DNA of 64,000 nt from Streptomyces sp. SBT349 (GCF_001083795.1 NZ_LAVK01000001.1:21159-85158), one strand, 5' to 3'; counted from the first letter of the stretch, positions 26,637-35,571 are shown. Numbers and translations: made by a program. Notes: generated by a model not told the origin, from the letters alone.

Positions 26637-27848
26637 TCAGCCGGTCATGGTCGAGCTGACGTGGTCGTACACGCCCTGGGCCTCGACGTCGAGTCGCGGA
26701 CCCGCCAGCCAGGTGCTCTCCAGCGGGCCGATGGAGTTGACCGAGATCAGCTCCGGCTCGCCCGCCTCGTTGGTGCGCAGCCAGGGGCCGCCCGAGGAGC
26801 CGCCCGTCATCGTGCAGCCCGCCCAGTACATGACCGGCATGGTGGCGTCCATCGACAGCCGGCCCGGGTAGTCGACGCACATGTACATGGCGGCGCCGTC
26901 GTAGGGCGGGGCGGCGGGGAAGCCGTACAGCGTGACCGCGCCGAGGTCGGAGACCGCCGGGGCGTCGAAGCTGACGTCGAGCGCGGCGCCCACCGTCTCC
27001 TCGAGCGAGGCGCCGCTGCCGTCCTCGGGCTGGACCGAGAAGACCGCGAAGTCGCCGTGCGCGCCGCTGCCGCCCGAGTCGGTGCCGTTGTCGATCCAGT
27101 ACTGCGTGGTGGAGACGTACTCAGCCCAGTACACCCCGTACGGCGCCACCTCTTCGGGCGCCGCCGCCGCGAGCTCCTCGGCCGTCATGCCGTTGTTGTT
27201 GTAGGCGGGGACGAAGCTCAGGTTGCGGTACCAGCCGCCACCCGCGCCCGCGTGCACGCAGTGACCGGCGGTGGCCACCAGGTTCGACTGACCGGGGCGG
27301 GCGGGGTCCTTCACCACCGTGCCGGAGCAGACCATCGGGCCCTCGGGGCTGTCGAAGAAGACCTTGCCGATCGGCGCGCCGTTCTCCGTGTAGGGCGTGG
27401 CCACGGGCTCCGCCTCGACCGGGGCCGGCTCGGGGTCGGTGATGCCCCGGTCGCCCTCGGGACTGTCGACCTCCGGAGGGTTGGGGTCCTCCTCGATCTG
27501 GTCCTCGTCGATGGACGGGTCGGGGTCCTCGGCGTCCTCCATGCGGTCCGGGTCCCACAGCCCCTCGATGATCGGGTTGACGTACTCCCCGATCTCGCGC
27601 ATCCAGGTGTCCCGGTCCCAGTTCTCCCAGCCGCCGTCCAGCCAGGCTTCCATGTCGAAGTCGAACGGCAGGTTGTCGATGAGGTCCTGGAGCTGGTCGT
27701 CCCCGGCGCTCGCGTCCTCGCTCGGCGTGGCCCCCTCGCCCGATTCTTCGTCGCCATTGCATGCGGTCGCCGTCAGCGCCAAGGCGGCGGCCATCGCCGT
27801 GGCTGCCAAGGCGACGCGGCGACGCGGTCGCCTGCGTATCGATGACAT
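26637..27848 (-). CDS. Trypsin-like serine protease lipoprotein with acidic linker
   Basis: Predicted surface-anchored serine peptidase, 403 residues from the ATG at 27848. The basic N-terminus and hydrophobic stretch end in LTATAC, a weak lipobox with Cys30 as the likely lipidated residue. Residues 31-150 are strongly acidic and Pro-rich (repeated DPD, EED, DSPEGD) with several Trp residues near 70-82, then a chymotrypsin-fold domain. The catalytic triad is His196 (TAGHCV), Asp266 (GDFAVF) and Ser352 (TGGSSGGPW). A conserved-looking NNNGMTAEEL segment sits between His and Asp. The similarity is to the V8/glutamyl-endopeptidase-like secreted proteases of Streptomyces. The substrate is unknown. 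Confidence 0.85.
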   Translation of the reverse strand: MSSIRRRPRRRVALAATAMAAALALTATACNGDEESGEGATPSEDASAGDDQLQDLIDNLPFDFDMEAWLDGGWENWDRDTWMREIGEYVNPIIEGLWDPDRMEDAEDPDPSIDEDQIEEDPNPPEVDSPEGDRGITDPEPAPVEAEPVATPYTENGAPIGKVFFDSPEGPMVCSGTVVKDPARPGQSNLVATAGHCVHAGAGGGWYRNLSFVPAYNNNGMTAEELAAAAPEEVAPYGVYWAEYVSTTQYWIDNGTDSGGSGAHGDFAVFSVQPEDGSGASLEETVGAALDVSFDAPAVSDLGAVTLYGFPAAPPYDGAAMYMCVDYPGRLSMDATMPVMYWAGCTMTGGSSGGPWLRTNEAGEPELISVNSIGPLESTWLAGPRLDVEAQGVYDHVSSTMTG

Positions 27849-28166
27849 GGGTGCATTCCCCCTGTGTGTTGCCGAGTTGTCCATCGTGGTGCCGTGCGGT
27901 GCCCCGGCACGGAAGGTGACCACCACTATGCCGGTGCTGATCTGGACGGCGGCAGCCGGGTCCCCGGTTCCGCCCGCGTCCGAAGTGGGTGCCCGAGCAA
28001 AGGATCTTGTCGCGGGCCGTGATCGGGAGGTCGCGCCGTCGTTACCACGGATGGAGGAACGCCACGGCCTCGTCCCGCGGCGTTGTCACCACGGCGTTGT
28101 CACTGCGGCCCTGTCACCACGGTGTCGACATACGTCACGAACCGACATGTCCTGAAGGAGGAGGCA
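27849..28166. other. Divergent control region between the protease and the siderophore operon
   Basis: No gene is seen. The right-hand part carries three tandem 14-bp repeats and ends in a strong ribosome-binding sequence at 28155-28164. No iron box (TTAGGTTAGGCTAACCTAA type) was found by eye. Confidence 0.6.
28082..28123 (+). repeat. Three abutting 14-bp direct repeats upstream of the siderophore operon
   Basis: GTTGTCACCACGGC (28082-28095), GTTGTCACTGCGGC (28096-28109) and CCTGTCACCACGGT (28110-28123) abut without gaps. A degenerate fourth copy may exist near 28037-28050. The array ends about 85 bp before the first synthetase start, a position suited to an activator or repressor operator. 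Confidence 0.7.
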
Positions 28167-28247
28167 GTGCCGTTCGGTCCGTGCCGAGCCGGCGCGCCAC
28201 ACACGGATGAACGCACGCCCCCGTCCCGAACGCAGCCCCTCCCGTGA
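28167..28247 (+). CDS. Possible 26-residue leader peptide overlapping the siderophore synthetase start
   Basis: AAGGAGGAGG, the best Shine-Dalgarno sequence of the region, sits directly before a GTG at 28167. That GTG opens a 26-codon frame (VPFGPCRAGAPHTDE, ending at TGA 28245-28247) in a different frame from the downstream synthetase. An in-frame GTG for the synthetase follows at 28252, four bases after this stop, suggesting translational coupling. The product has no family. It may alternatively be a chance frame. Confidence 0.35.
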   Translation: MPFGPCRAGAPHTDERTPPSRTQPLP

Positions 28248-30174
28248 GCGCGTGCCGGTCCGCCGCCGGCTCGCCCGCCTCATGGAACCGCCCGCGCCGA
28301 GGCGGGCCCACCCCCACGGGACGACGGCCGCGGCCTCCGCGAGCGCCGCGCTGGAGACCGCCGACCCGCTGGAGCAGCGGGACGCCGGGTCGGCCGCCGA
28401 CGCCGCCGCGGTCGAGGGCCTGCTGCGCTGCTGGCTGCGCGAGACTGGCGCCACGCGCCCCGCCGACGGCGTGCTGCGCGTGCCGCTGCCCGCCTCAGGC
28501 ACCGCGCTGTGCGTCCCCGTGCGGTACTGGTCGGCGACCGGCTTGCACCGGTTCGGCGCCGTCGCCCTCGACGGGGCGCCGGCCGGGGGGCGGCCGGTGG
28601 ACGCCGTCACGCTCGCCGCGTTGCTCGCCCGCGAGGCCGCGACCGGCCAGGACCCCGCCGGGGAGACGGCCGAGGCCACCGCGCTGGTCGGCCGGGTGGC
28701 CGACTCCGTGGGCAGGACCGCCGCCTTCCTCGCCGCGTGGCGCGCCGACCCGGGCCCGGCGGCGCACGGCCACCTCTTCCTCGACGCCGAGCAGTCCCTC
28801 CTCCTCGGCCACCCGCTGCACCCCACGCCCAAGAGCCGCGAGGGCCTCGCGGGCACCGAGGCCGACCGCTGCTCGCCCGAGCTGCGCGGCCGGTTCCGGC
28901 TGCACTGGCTGGCGGTGGACCGGTCCGTCCTCGCCACCGACTCCGCCTGGTCGGAGAACGGCGCGACGGTGCCCGCCGAGGTGCTCACCGCCAGGCTCGC
29001 CGGACCCGGGCTCGCGCTGCCCCCCGGCACGGCGGCGCTGCCGCTCCACCCCTGGCAGGCCGGGGACGTGGTGCACCGGCCCGCGGTCGCCGCCCTGCTG
29101 GACGCCGGGCTGCTGCACGACCTGGGCGAGCACGGGGACCTCTGGCACCCGACCTCCTCGGTCCGCACGGTCCACCGGCCGGGCGCGCCCGCCATGCTGA
29201 AGCTCTCGCTCGGCCTGCCCATCACCAACTCCCGCCGGGAGAACCTCCGCAAGGAGCTGCACCGCGGCGTCGAGGTGCACCGCCTGCTCGAAGCGGGCCT
29301 GGCCCGCGAGTGGCGCGCGGCCTTTCCCTCGGGGCGCGGGTTCGACATCGTCAGGGACCCCGCCTGGCTCGCGGTCGACGACGCCGAGGGGCTCCCCGTG
29401 CCGGGGCTCGACACCCTGCTGCGGCAGAGCCCGTTCGGCGCCCACGACGACGTGCTGTGCCTGGCGGCGCTGACCGGGCCCCGGCCCTGGCCCGGCCGCC
29501 CCGAGCGGGAGCTGCGCTCGCGGCTCGCCGACGTGGTGTCCGCGCTCGCCGCCAGGAGCGGCCAGGAGATCCCGGCCGTCTCCGGCGAGTGGCTGCTGCG
29601 TTATCTGCGCGCGGTCGTCAGCCCGTTGCTGTGGCTCGACGCCCACGCCGGCATCGCGCTGGAGGCCCACCAGCAGAACACGCTCGTCGTGCTCGACCGC
29701 GAGGGCTGGCCCACCGGCGGCCGGTTCCGGGACAATCAGGGCTACTACTTCAGGGCCTCCCACCGCGACGCGCTCAGGCGGCGGCTGCCGGGACTGGGGG
29801 ACCGCTCCGACACCTTCGTCGGCGACGAGGTCACCGACGAGCGCTTCGCCTACTACCTGGGCATCAACAACGTGCTCGGTCTCATCGGCGCGTTCGGCGC
29901 CCAGCGGCTCGCCGACGAGACGGCGCTGCTGGCCGTGGCGCGCGGCTTCCTCGCGGAGGAGGCCCGCGCGGCGGGCCGCGGGCCGCTCTCCCCGCTGGTC
30001 ACGCGGCTGCTGGAGGCGGACGCGCTGCCCTGCAAGGCCAACCTGCTGACCCGCCTGAACGGCCTGGACGAGCTGGTCGGCCCGGTCGACGGCCAGTCGG
30101 TCTACGTCTCGATCCCCAACCCGTTCGCCCACCCAGCCCCTTCCACCCCGGGGAGCCACCATGACCGCCCCTGA
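28207..30174 (+). CDS. IucA/IucC family NIS siderophore synthetase (first copy)
   Basis: NRPS-independent siderophore synthetase, up to 655 residues. These enzymes adenylate a carboxylate and join it to an amine or alcohol. The IucA/IucC domain has HPLHPTPKSREGL, LPLHPWQAGDVVH and KLSLGLPITNSRRENLRKEL. The C-terminal FhuF-like region has IALEAHQQNTLVVLDREGW, RFRDNQGYYF and YYLGINNVLGLIGAFG. The first 40 residues are basic, low complexity and without a ribosome-binding site. The true start may be the GTG at 28252 (640 residues) coupled to a leader frame, or an ATG at 28282. It overlaps the next gene by 14 nt. Confidence 0.9.
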   Translation: MNARPRPERSPSRERVPVRRRLARLMEPPAPRRAHPHGTTAAASASAALETADPLEQRDAGSAADAAAVEGLLRCWLRETGATRPADGVLRVPLPASGTALCVPVRYWSATGLHRFGAVALDGAPAGGRPVDAVTLAALLAREAATGQDPAGETAEATALVGRVADSVGRTAAFLAAWRADPGPAAHGHLFLDAEQSLLLGHPLHPTPKSREGLAGTEADRCSPELRGRFRLHWLAVDRSVLATDSAWSENGATVPAEVLTARLAGPGLALPPGTAALPLHPWQAGDVVHRPAVAALLDAGLLHDLGEHGDLWHPTSSVRTVHRPGAPAMLKLSLGLPITNSRRENLRKELHRGVEVHRLLEAGLAREWRAAFPSGRGFDIVRDPAWLAVDDAEGLPVPGLDTLLRQSPFGAHDDVLCLAALTGPRPWPGRPERELRSRLADVVSALAARSGQEIPAVSGEWLLRYLRAVVSPLLWLDAHAGIALEAHQQNTLVVLDREGWPTGGRFRDNQGYYFRASHRDALRRRLPGLGDRSDTFVGDEVTDERFAYYLGINNVLGLIGAFGAQRLADETALLAVARGFLAEEARAAGRGPLSPLVTRLLEADALPCKANLLTRLNGLDELVGPVDGQSVYVSIPNPFAHPAPSTPGSHHDRP

Positions 30175-30865
30175 CACCGGCCGCGGCGCGGGCGTCGCCG
30201 ACGGCCCCGGCAGCGACGACGGACCGGACACCGCCGACCTCGACCTGCCGCCCGACCTCGCCGGCGCGCCTGTGGACTACGCCATGGACATGGACGGCGG
30301 GCCCCTGGCCACGCGCCTGCTGGACAACGTGCCGGCCTGGGGCCCCCTCCGCACCGGCGTCGGCATCTTCCAGCTCGTGCCGGTCTGCCTCGACCGGGAC
30401 CTCGCGCTGATCTCCACATGGATGAACGACGCCGACGTGGCGCTGTTCTGGATGCTGGCCGGGTCCCCCCGGCGCACCGCCGAGCACGTCAGGAGGCAGC
30501 TCGACGGCGACGGGCGGAGCCTGCCCTGCCTCGGCGTCCTGGACGGGCTGCCCATGAGCTACTGGGAGCTCTACCGCGCCGACCTCGACCCCGTCGCCTT
30601 CCACTACCCGTCGCTGCTCCACGACACCGGCGTCCACCTCCTCATCGGCAGCGCCGAGGACAGGGGGCGGGGCCTGGGCGCGGCGCTGCTCCGGGGCGTC
30701 ACCGAGCTGGTGCTGCGGAACCGCTCCTCCTGCCGGCGGCTCGTCGGCGAGCCCGATGTGCGCAACGCCGCCTCCGTCGCGACGTTCGAGGCCGCGGGCT
30801 TCGAGAACACCGGCGAGGTCGACCTCCCGGACAAGCGCGCCGCGATCATGATCAGAACCCGCTGA
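30161..30865 (+). CDS. Siderophore-type GNAT N-acyltransferase
   Basis: GNAT-fold acyltransferase of the siderophore group (AcsC/IucB/MbtK-like), 234 residues. After a 70-residue acidic N-terminal extension the core reads DRDLALISTWMNDADVALFW, LPMSYWELYRADLDPVAFHY and LLIGSAEDRGRGLGAALLRG (acyl-CoA loop RGRGLGAAL). It ends with EPDVRNAASVATFEAAGFEN. Family members acetylate or succinylate hydroxylysine or hydroxy-diamines. It sits between the two synthetases and starts 14 nt inside the first, so it is coupled to it. The amine that it acylates is not made by any enzyme encoded nearby. Confidence 0.88.
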   Translation: MTAPDTGRGAGVADGPGSDDGPDTADLDLPPDLAGAPVDYAMDMDGGPLATRLLDNVPAWGPLRTGVGIFQLVPVCLDRDLALISTWMNDADVALFWMLAGSPRRTAEHVRRQLDGDGRSLPCLGVLDGLPMSYWELYRADLDPVAFHYPSLLHDTGVHLLIGSAEDRGRGLGAALLRGVTELVLRNRSSCRRLVGEPDVRNAASVATFEAAGFENTGEVDLPDKRAAIMIRTR

Positions 30866-30907
30866 GCCCCCGCCCGTTCACCCTCCCTGTCCCACCGAGG
30901 AGTCCTC

Positions 30908-32656
30908 ATGCCCGTCAGCCCCGAGTCCGACTGGAACCGTGCCGCCCGCCGCATGCTGGCGAAGCTGCTCGCCGAGTTCGCCTATGAGGGCGTCATCACG
31001 CCCAGACCGGACGGCTCGCCCGCCGGCGCCTACCACCTGCCCGTCGCCGAGGACCTGGTCTACCGCTTCCGCGCCCGCCGGGGCGCCTATGGCCACTGGC
31101 GGATAGACCCGCGGTCGATCGTCCCGACCGCCGACCCACTGGAATTCATCGCCCGCGCCCACGACGCGCTGCTCGCCCTCTCCGGCGACACCACGGGCCA
31201 CCTCATCCGCGAACTCACCGCCACCCTCAGCGCGGACGTCGGGCTCGCCGCCGGGGCCCTCGACGTCGAGCGGCTGGCCGACCTCGACCACGCCGAGCTG
31301 GAGGGCCACCAGACCGGCCACCCCTGGCTCGTCGCCAACAAGGGGCGCATCGGGTTCTCCGCGGCCGACGCCGCCCGCTGGGCCCCCGAGGCGCGGACGC
31401 CCCAGCCGCTTCCCTGGCTCGCCGTCCACCGCGAGCTCGCCCGTTACCGCGGCACCGCCGACCTGGCCACCCCGGCCCGGCTCTACGACGACGAGCTCAG
31501 CGCGGAGACGCGCGAGATCTACGCCCGCGCCATCGCCGCCCGCGGCCAGGACCCCTCCGCCTACCTGTGGCTGCCGGTCCACCCCTGGCAGTGGGACGAG
31601 ACCATAGCCCCGCTCTACGCGCCCCAGATAGCCGCCGGCCTGATCGTCCCGCTCCCCTCGGACGGGGACCTGCGGCTGCCGCAGCAGTCGATCCGTACCT
31701 TCCTCAACGCCTCCAGACCCGAGGCCCGCAGCGTCAAGCTGCCGCTCTCCATCCTCAACACCCTGGTCTTTCGCGGCCTCCCCACCGAACGCACCCTGGC
31801 GGCCCCGGCCGTGACCGGCTGGATGCACGCCGTCCGCGACGCCGACCCGTTCCTCGCCGAAGACACCCGCGTCATCCTGCTCGGCGAGGTCGCCTCCGTC
31901 ACCGTCGAGCACCCGCTCTACGACCGGCTGCCCGACGTCCCCTACCAGTACCGCGAACTGCTCGGCTGCATCTGGCGCGAGTCCATCAACCCCTTCCTCG
32001 ACCCGGGGGAACGCGCGCGCACCCTGGCCGCGCTGCTGTCCACCGACCGGGACGGGCGCTCGCTGACGGCCGAGCTGGTCCGCCGCTCGAAGCTCCCGGC
32101 GCACGCCTGGCTGCGCCGCCTGTTCGCCGCGCTGCTGCCGCCGTTGCTGCACTTCCTCTACCGGTACGGAACGGTCTTCTCGCCGCACGGGGAGAACGCG
32201 CTGGTGGTCTTCGACGAGCGCGACATTCCCGTCCGGCTCGCGGTCAAGGACTTCGTCGACGACGTGAACCTCAGCGCCGAGCCGCTGCCCGAACTCGACT
32301 CCATCCCCGCCCAGGTGCGGCGCGTGCTGCTGACGGAACCGCCGGGATTCCTGACGCAGTTCATCCACTCGGGCCTGTTCGTGGGCGTCTTCCGCTACCT
32401 CGCACCGCTGTGCGAGGAGCAGCTGGGAGTGCCCGAGGCCGACTTCTGGTCACTCGTCAGGGCGGAGATCCTCGCCCACCAGCGGCGTTTCCCGGAGCTG
32501 CGGAGCCGCTTCGAGACGTTCGACCTGCTCACGCCGCGCATCGAGCGGCTCTGCCTCAACCGCAACCGGCTGCACCTCGACGGGTACCGGGACCGCGCGC
32601 GGCGCCCGCACGCCGCGGTCCACGGCACGGTCGCCAACCCGCTGCACGCGTCGTGA
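30908..32656 (+). CDS. IucA/IucC family NIS siderophore synthetase (second copy, DesD-like)
   Basis: Second NIS synthetase, 582 residues, close in length to desferrioxamine synthetase DesD. A GAGGAG ribosome-binding site precedes the ATG. Motifs seen: EGHQTGHPWLVANKGRIGFS, AYLWLPVHPWQWDETI, QQSIRTFLNASRPEARSVKL, ILNTLVFRGLP, then the FhuF-like FSPHGENALVVFDERDIPVR, VKDFVDDVNL and the C-terminal NRNRLHLDGYRDRARRPHA. The position usually HGQN is HGEN. DesD-type enzymes oligomerise and cyclise hydroxamate monomers, and that is the most likely role. It follows the acyltransferase by 42 nt, the third gene of the operon. Confidence 0.92.
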   Translation: MPVSPESDWNRAARRMLAKLLAEFAYEGVITPRPDGSPAGAYHLPVAEDLVYRFRARRGAYGHWRIDPRSIVPTADPLEFIARAHDALLALSGDTTGHLIRELTATLSADVGLAAGALDVERLADLDHAELEGHQTGHPWLVANKGRIGFSAADAARWAPEARTPQPLPWLAVHRELARYRGTADLATPARLYDDELSAETREIYARAIAARGQDPSAYLWLPVHPWQWDETIAPLYAPQIAAGLIVPLPSDGDLRLPQQSIRTFLNASRPEARSVKLPLSILNTLVFRGLPTERTLAAPAVTGWMHAVRDADPFLAEDTRVILLGEVASVTVEHPLYDRLPDVPYQYRELLGCIWRESINPFLDPGERARTLAALLSTDRDGRSLTAELVRRSKLPAHAWLRRLFAALLPPLLHFLYRYGTVFSPHGENALVVFDERDIPVRLAVKDFVDDVNLSAEPLPELDSIPAQVRRVLLTEPPGFLTQFIHSGLFVGVFRYLAPLCEEQLGVPEADFWSLVRAEILAHQRRFPELRSRFETFDLLTPRIERLCLNRNRLHLDGYRDRARRPHAAVHGTVANPLHAS

Positions 32657-32706
32657 CCCGGCGCGCCCGGCCGGGCGCCGTCCGTCGCCCGAGCTGGCGT
32701 CGCCCG

Positions 32707-32729
32707 TTGTCGGAGGGGGCGGCTAAGGT
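32707..32729 (+). promoter_or_regulatory. Candidate PafBC-type damage promoter of the DinG-like gene
   Basis: TTGTCGGAGGG, six bases, then TAAGGT: 8 of 11 and 5 of 6 matches to TTGTCAGTGGC-N6-TAGGGT with the exact spacer. The ATG at 32739 is 9 nt downstream, consistent with a nearly leaderless mRNA. No LexA box was seen here. Confidence 0.55.
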
Positions 32730-32738
32730 GACCTGCCT

Positions 32739-34736
32739 ATGACTGCCACATCCGAGGACCCCACCCTCACCGATCTGCTGCACGCCGCGGTCACCGCCGT
32801 GGGAGGCACCGAGCGGCCCGGCCAGGTCGCGATGGCGGAGGCCGTCGCGGGGGCCGTCGAGGACGGCACGCACCTGCTGATCCAGGCCGGCACCGGCACC
32901 GGCAAGTCGCTCGGCTATCTGGTCCCCGCCATCGCCCAGGGGGACCGGGTGATCGTCGCCACGGCCACGCTCGCCCTGCAACGGCAGCTGGTCGAGCGGG
33001 ACCTGCCGCGCACCGTGGAGGCCCTGCATCCGCTGCTGCGCCGCCGCCCCGAGTTCGCGACGCTCAAGGGCCGGTCGAACTACGTGTGTCTCCACCGGCT
33101 CCACGAGGGCGTCCCGCAGGACGACGAGGAGGGTCTCTTCGACCAGTTCGAGGCGGCGCAGGCCGCCGGCGGGCCGACCAGCAGGCTGGGCAAGGACCTG
33201 CTGCGGCTGCGCGAGTGGTCGGACGGGACGGAGACCGGGGACCGCGACGACCTGACGCCCGGCGTCTCCGACCGGGCCTGGTCGCAGGTGTCGGTCTCCT
33301 CGCGCGAGTGCCTGGGCGCGACCCGGTGCACCTACGGGGCCGAGTGCTTCGCGGAGGCCGCCAGGGAGCGGGCCAAGCTGGCCGAGGTGATCGTCACCAA
33401 CCACGCGCTGCTGGCCATCGACGCCATCGAGGGCGCGCCGGTGCTCCCCGGGCACGAGGTGCTGATCGTGGACGAGGCCCATGAACTGGTCTCCCGCGTC
33501 ACCGGAGTGGCCACCGGCGAGCTGACGCCCGGCGGGGTGAACCGGGCCGTCCGGCGGGCCGCGAAGATCATCGACGAGAAGACGGCGGACCAGCTCCAGA
33601 CGGCGGCCGAGACGTTCGAGCGTCTGATGGAACTGGCCCTGCCGGGGCGTCTCGAGGAGCTCCCCGAGGACCTGGGGTACGCGCTGGCGGCGCTGCGGGA
33701 CGCGGCGCGGGCCACGTTCACGGCTCTGGGGAACACGCGGGATTCCTCCGTGGGCGACGAGGACGCGGTGCGGAAGCAGGCGCTGGCCTCCGTGGAGACG
33801 GTGCAGGACGTGGCCGAGCGGATCGTGCAGGGCTCCGAGTTCGACGTGGTCTGGTGCGAGCGGCACGACCGGTACGGCGCCTCGCTGCGGGTCGCGCCGC
33901 TCTCCGTCTCGGGGCTGCTGCGGGAGAAGCTCTTCGTGGACCGCTCGGTGGTGCTGACCTCGGCGACGCTCAAACTCGGCGGTGACTTCAACGGGGTCGG
34001 GGCCTCCCTGGGCCTCGCGCCGGAGGGGGAGCACGGCGAGGAGCTGCCCGAGTGGAAGGGCCTGGACGTGGGCTCGCCGTTCGACTACCGCAAGCAGGGC
34101 ATTCTCTATGTCGCGCAGCATCTGTCGCCACCCGGCAGGGAGAGCAGCCGCGGTGACATGCTGGACGAGCTGGCGGAGCTGGTGGAGGCCGCGGGCGGGC
34201 GCACGCTGGGGCTGTTCTCCTCGATGCGCGGCGCGCAGGCCGCGGCCGAGGCGCTGCGCGGTCGGCTGGACATGCCGATCCTGCTCCAGGGCGAGGAGAC
34301 GTTGGGCGAGCTGATCAGGACGTTCGCGGGCGACGCGCGGACCTGCCTGTTCGGCACGCTCTCGCTGTGGCAGGGCGTGGATGTGCCGGGCCCCAACTGC
34401 CAGCTGGTCGTGATGGACCGGGTCCCTTTCCCGAGGCCGGACGATCCGCTGGTCAGCGCGCGGCAGAAGGCGGTGGAGGAAGCCGGGGGGAACGGGTTCA
34501 TGGCGGTGGCCGCCACGCATGCGGCCCTGCTGATGGCGCAGGGCGCGGGTCGGCTGGTGCGGGCGACGGAGGACCGCGGCGTGGTCGCGGTGCTGGATCC
34601 CCGACTGGCGAAGGCGCGGTACGGCAGCTTCCTCCGCGCCTCCATGCCCGACTTCTGGTACACCACCGACCGCAACCAGGTGCGTCGCTCACTCGCAGCG
34701 ATCGACGCGGCAGCGCGGTCCGCCGCCGCGTCGTAG
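32739..34736 (+). CDS. dinG: DinG/XPD-family ATP-dependent DNA helicase
   Basis: Superfamily 2, iron-sulfur-type helicase, 665 residues. Walker A is QAGTGTGKSLGYLVPA. The four cluster cysteines are in SNYVCLHRL, SSRECLGATRCTYGAECF. The DEAH box is LIVDEAHELVS. C-terminal motifs include LGLFSSMRGAQAAAEAL, GTLSLWQGVDVPGPNCQLVV and QGAGRLVRATEDRGVVAVLD. It probably unwinds 5'-3' at stalled forks or R-loops. It lies between the siderophore operon and lexA (convergent with lexA, 20-nt gap). Its promoter resembles the LexA-independent damage element, so it likely belongs to the damage response. Confidence 0.93.
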   Translation: MTATSEDPTLTDLLHAAVTAVGGTERPGQVAMAEAVAGAVEDGTHLLIQAGTGTGKSLGYLVPAIAQGDRVIVATATLALQRQLVERDLPRTVEALHPLLRRRPEFATLKGRSNYVCLHRLHEGVPQDDEEGLFDQFEAAQAAGGPTSRLGKDLLRLREWSDGTETGDRDDLTPGVSDRAWSQVSVSSRECLGATRCTYGAECFAEAARERAKLAEVIVTNHALLAIDAIEGAPVLPGHEVLIVDEAHELVSRVTGVATGELTPGGVNRAVRRAAKIIDEKTADQLQTAAETFERLMELALPGRLEELPEDLGYALAALRDAARATFTALGNTRDSSVGDEDAVRKQALASVETVQDVAERIVQGSEFDVVWCERHDRYGASLRVAPLSVSGLLREKLFVDRSVVLTSATLKLGGDFNGVGASLGLAPEGEHGEELPEWKGLDVGSPFDYRKQGILYVAQHLSPPGRESSRGDMLDELAELVEAAGGRTLGLFSSMRGAQAAAEALRGRLDMPILLQGEETLGELIRTFAGDARTCLFGTLSLWQGVDVPGPNCQLVVMDRVPFPRPDDPLVSARQKAVEEAGGNGFMAVAATHAALLMAQGAGRLVRATEDRGVVAVLDPRLAKARYGSFLRASMPDFWYTTDRNQVRRSLAAIDAAARSAAAS

Positions 34737-34756
34737 CCGGCGGGCTCCCGGAGGCG

Positions 34757-35506
34757 TCAGATGCGCCGCATGACGGCGACGACCTTGCCGAGGATGGTGG
34801 CCTCGTCGCCGGGGATCGGCTGGTAGGACGCGTTGTGCGGGAGGAGCCAGACCTGGCCCTCCTCGCGCTTGAAGCGCTTGACCGTCGCCTCGCCGTCGAG
34901 CATGGCGGCGACGATGTCCCCGTTCTCCGCGACGGGCTGGCGCCGGACGGTCACCCAGTCCCCGTCGCAGATCGCGGCCTCGATCATGGAGTCGCCGACG
35001 ACCTTCAGCACGAAGAGCTCGCCGTCACCGACCAGCTGGCGGGGGAGCGGGAAGACGTCCTCGACCGACTCCTCGGCCAGGATGGGGCCACCGGCGGCGA
35101 TCCGGCCCAGCAGCGGCACATAGGAGGCGGCGGGCTTGCCCGCGGTGTCCGCGGCCTGGGGCGCGGGCGTCTCGGCGCCGCGCACCTCGTAGGCGCGGGG
35201 CCGGTGCGGGTCGCGCCTGAGGAAGCCCTTGCGCTCCAGGGCCATCAGCTGGTGGGCCACGGAGGAGGTGCTCGACAGACCGACCGCTTGGCCGATCTCC
35301 CGCATGGAGGGGGGGTACCCGCGCCGCTGCACCGAGTCGCGGATGACCTCGATGACGCGCCGCTGGCGGTCCGTGAGCCCCGAACTGTCCGCCCGGATCC
35401 CCGGAGGTCGCCCCGGCAGCGAACGGCCGGGTGTGGCTCCTGGCGCACCCATCCGGTCCTGGCGGCGCTCAGCGGCGGTGATGGCGTCGTCTGCTGCGGT
35501 GGTCAA
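34757..35506 (-). CDS. lexA: SOS repressor LexA
   Basis: LexA repressor/autoprotease, 249 residues, from a TTG at 35506 preceded by AAGGGG; the N-terminal 40 residues match the extended Streptomyces LexA. The winged-helix domain reads [20 protein letters not shown] to [20 protein letters not shown]. The cleavage bond is Ala138-Gly139 in [10 protein letters not shown], with catalytic Ser173 ([11 protein letters not shown]) and Lys210 ([10 protein letters not shown]). It has a LexA box in its own promoter (autoregulation), and a second box lies upstream of recA in this window. Confidence 0.97.
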   Translation of the reverse strand: MTTAADDAITAAERRQDRMGAPGATPGRSLPGRPPGIRADSSGLTDRQRRVIEVIRDSVQRRGYPPSMREIGQAVGLSSTSSVAHQLMALERKGFLRRDPHRPRAYEVRGAETPAPQAADTAGKPAASYVPLLGRIAAGGPILAEESVEDVFPLPRQLVGDGELFVLKVVGDSMIEAAICDGDWVTVRRQPVAENGDIVAAMLDGEATVKRFKREEGQVWLLPHNASYQPIPGDEATILGKVVAVMRRI

Positions 35507-35571
35507 TGTTGGCCCCTTCTCAGGTGGTTCTCCCTAGTCTGACAACGGTAGTTGCTATCGAAAGGTTGCGC

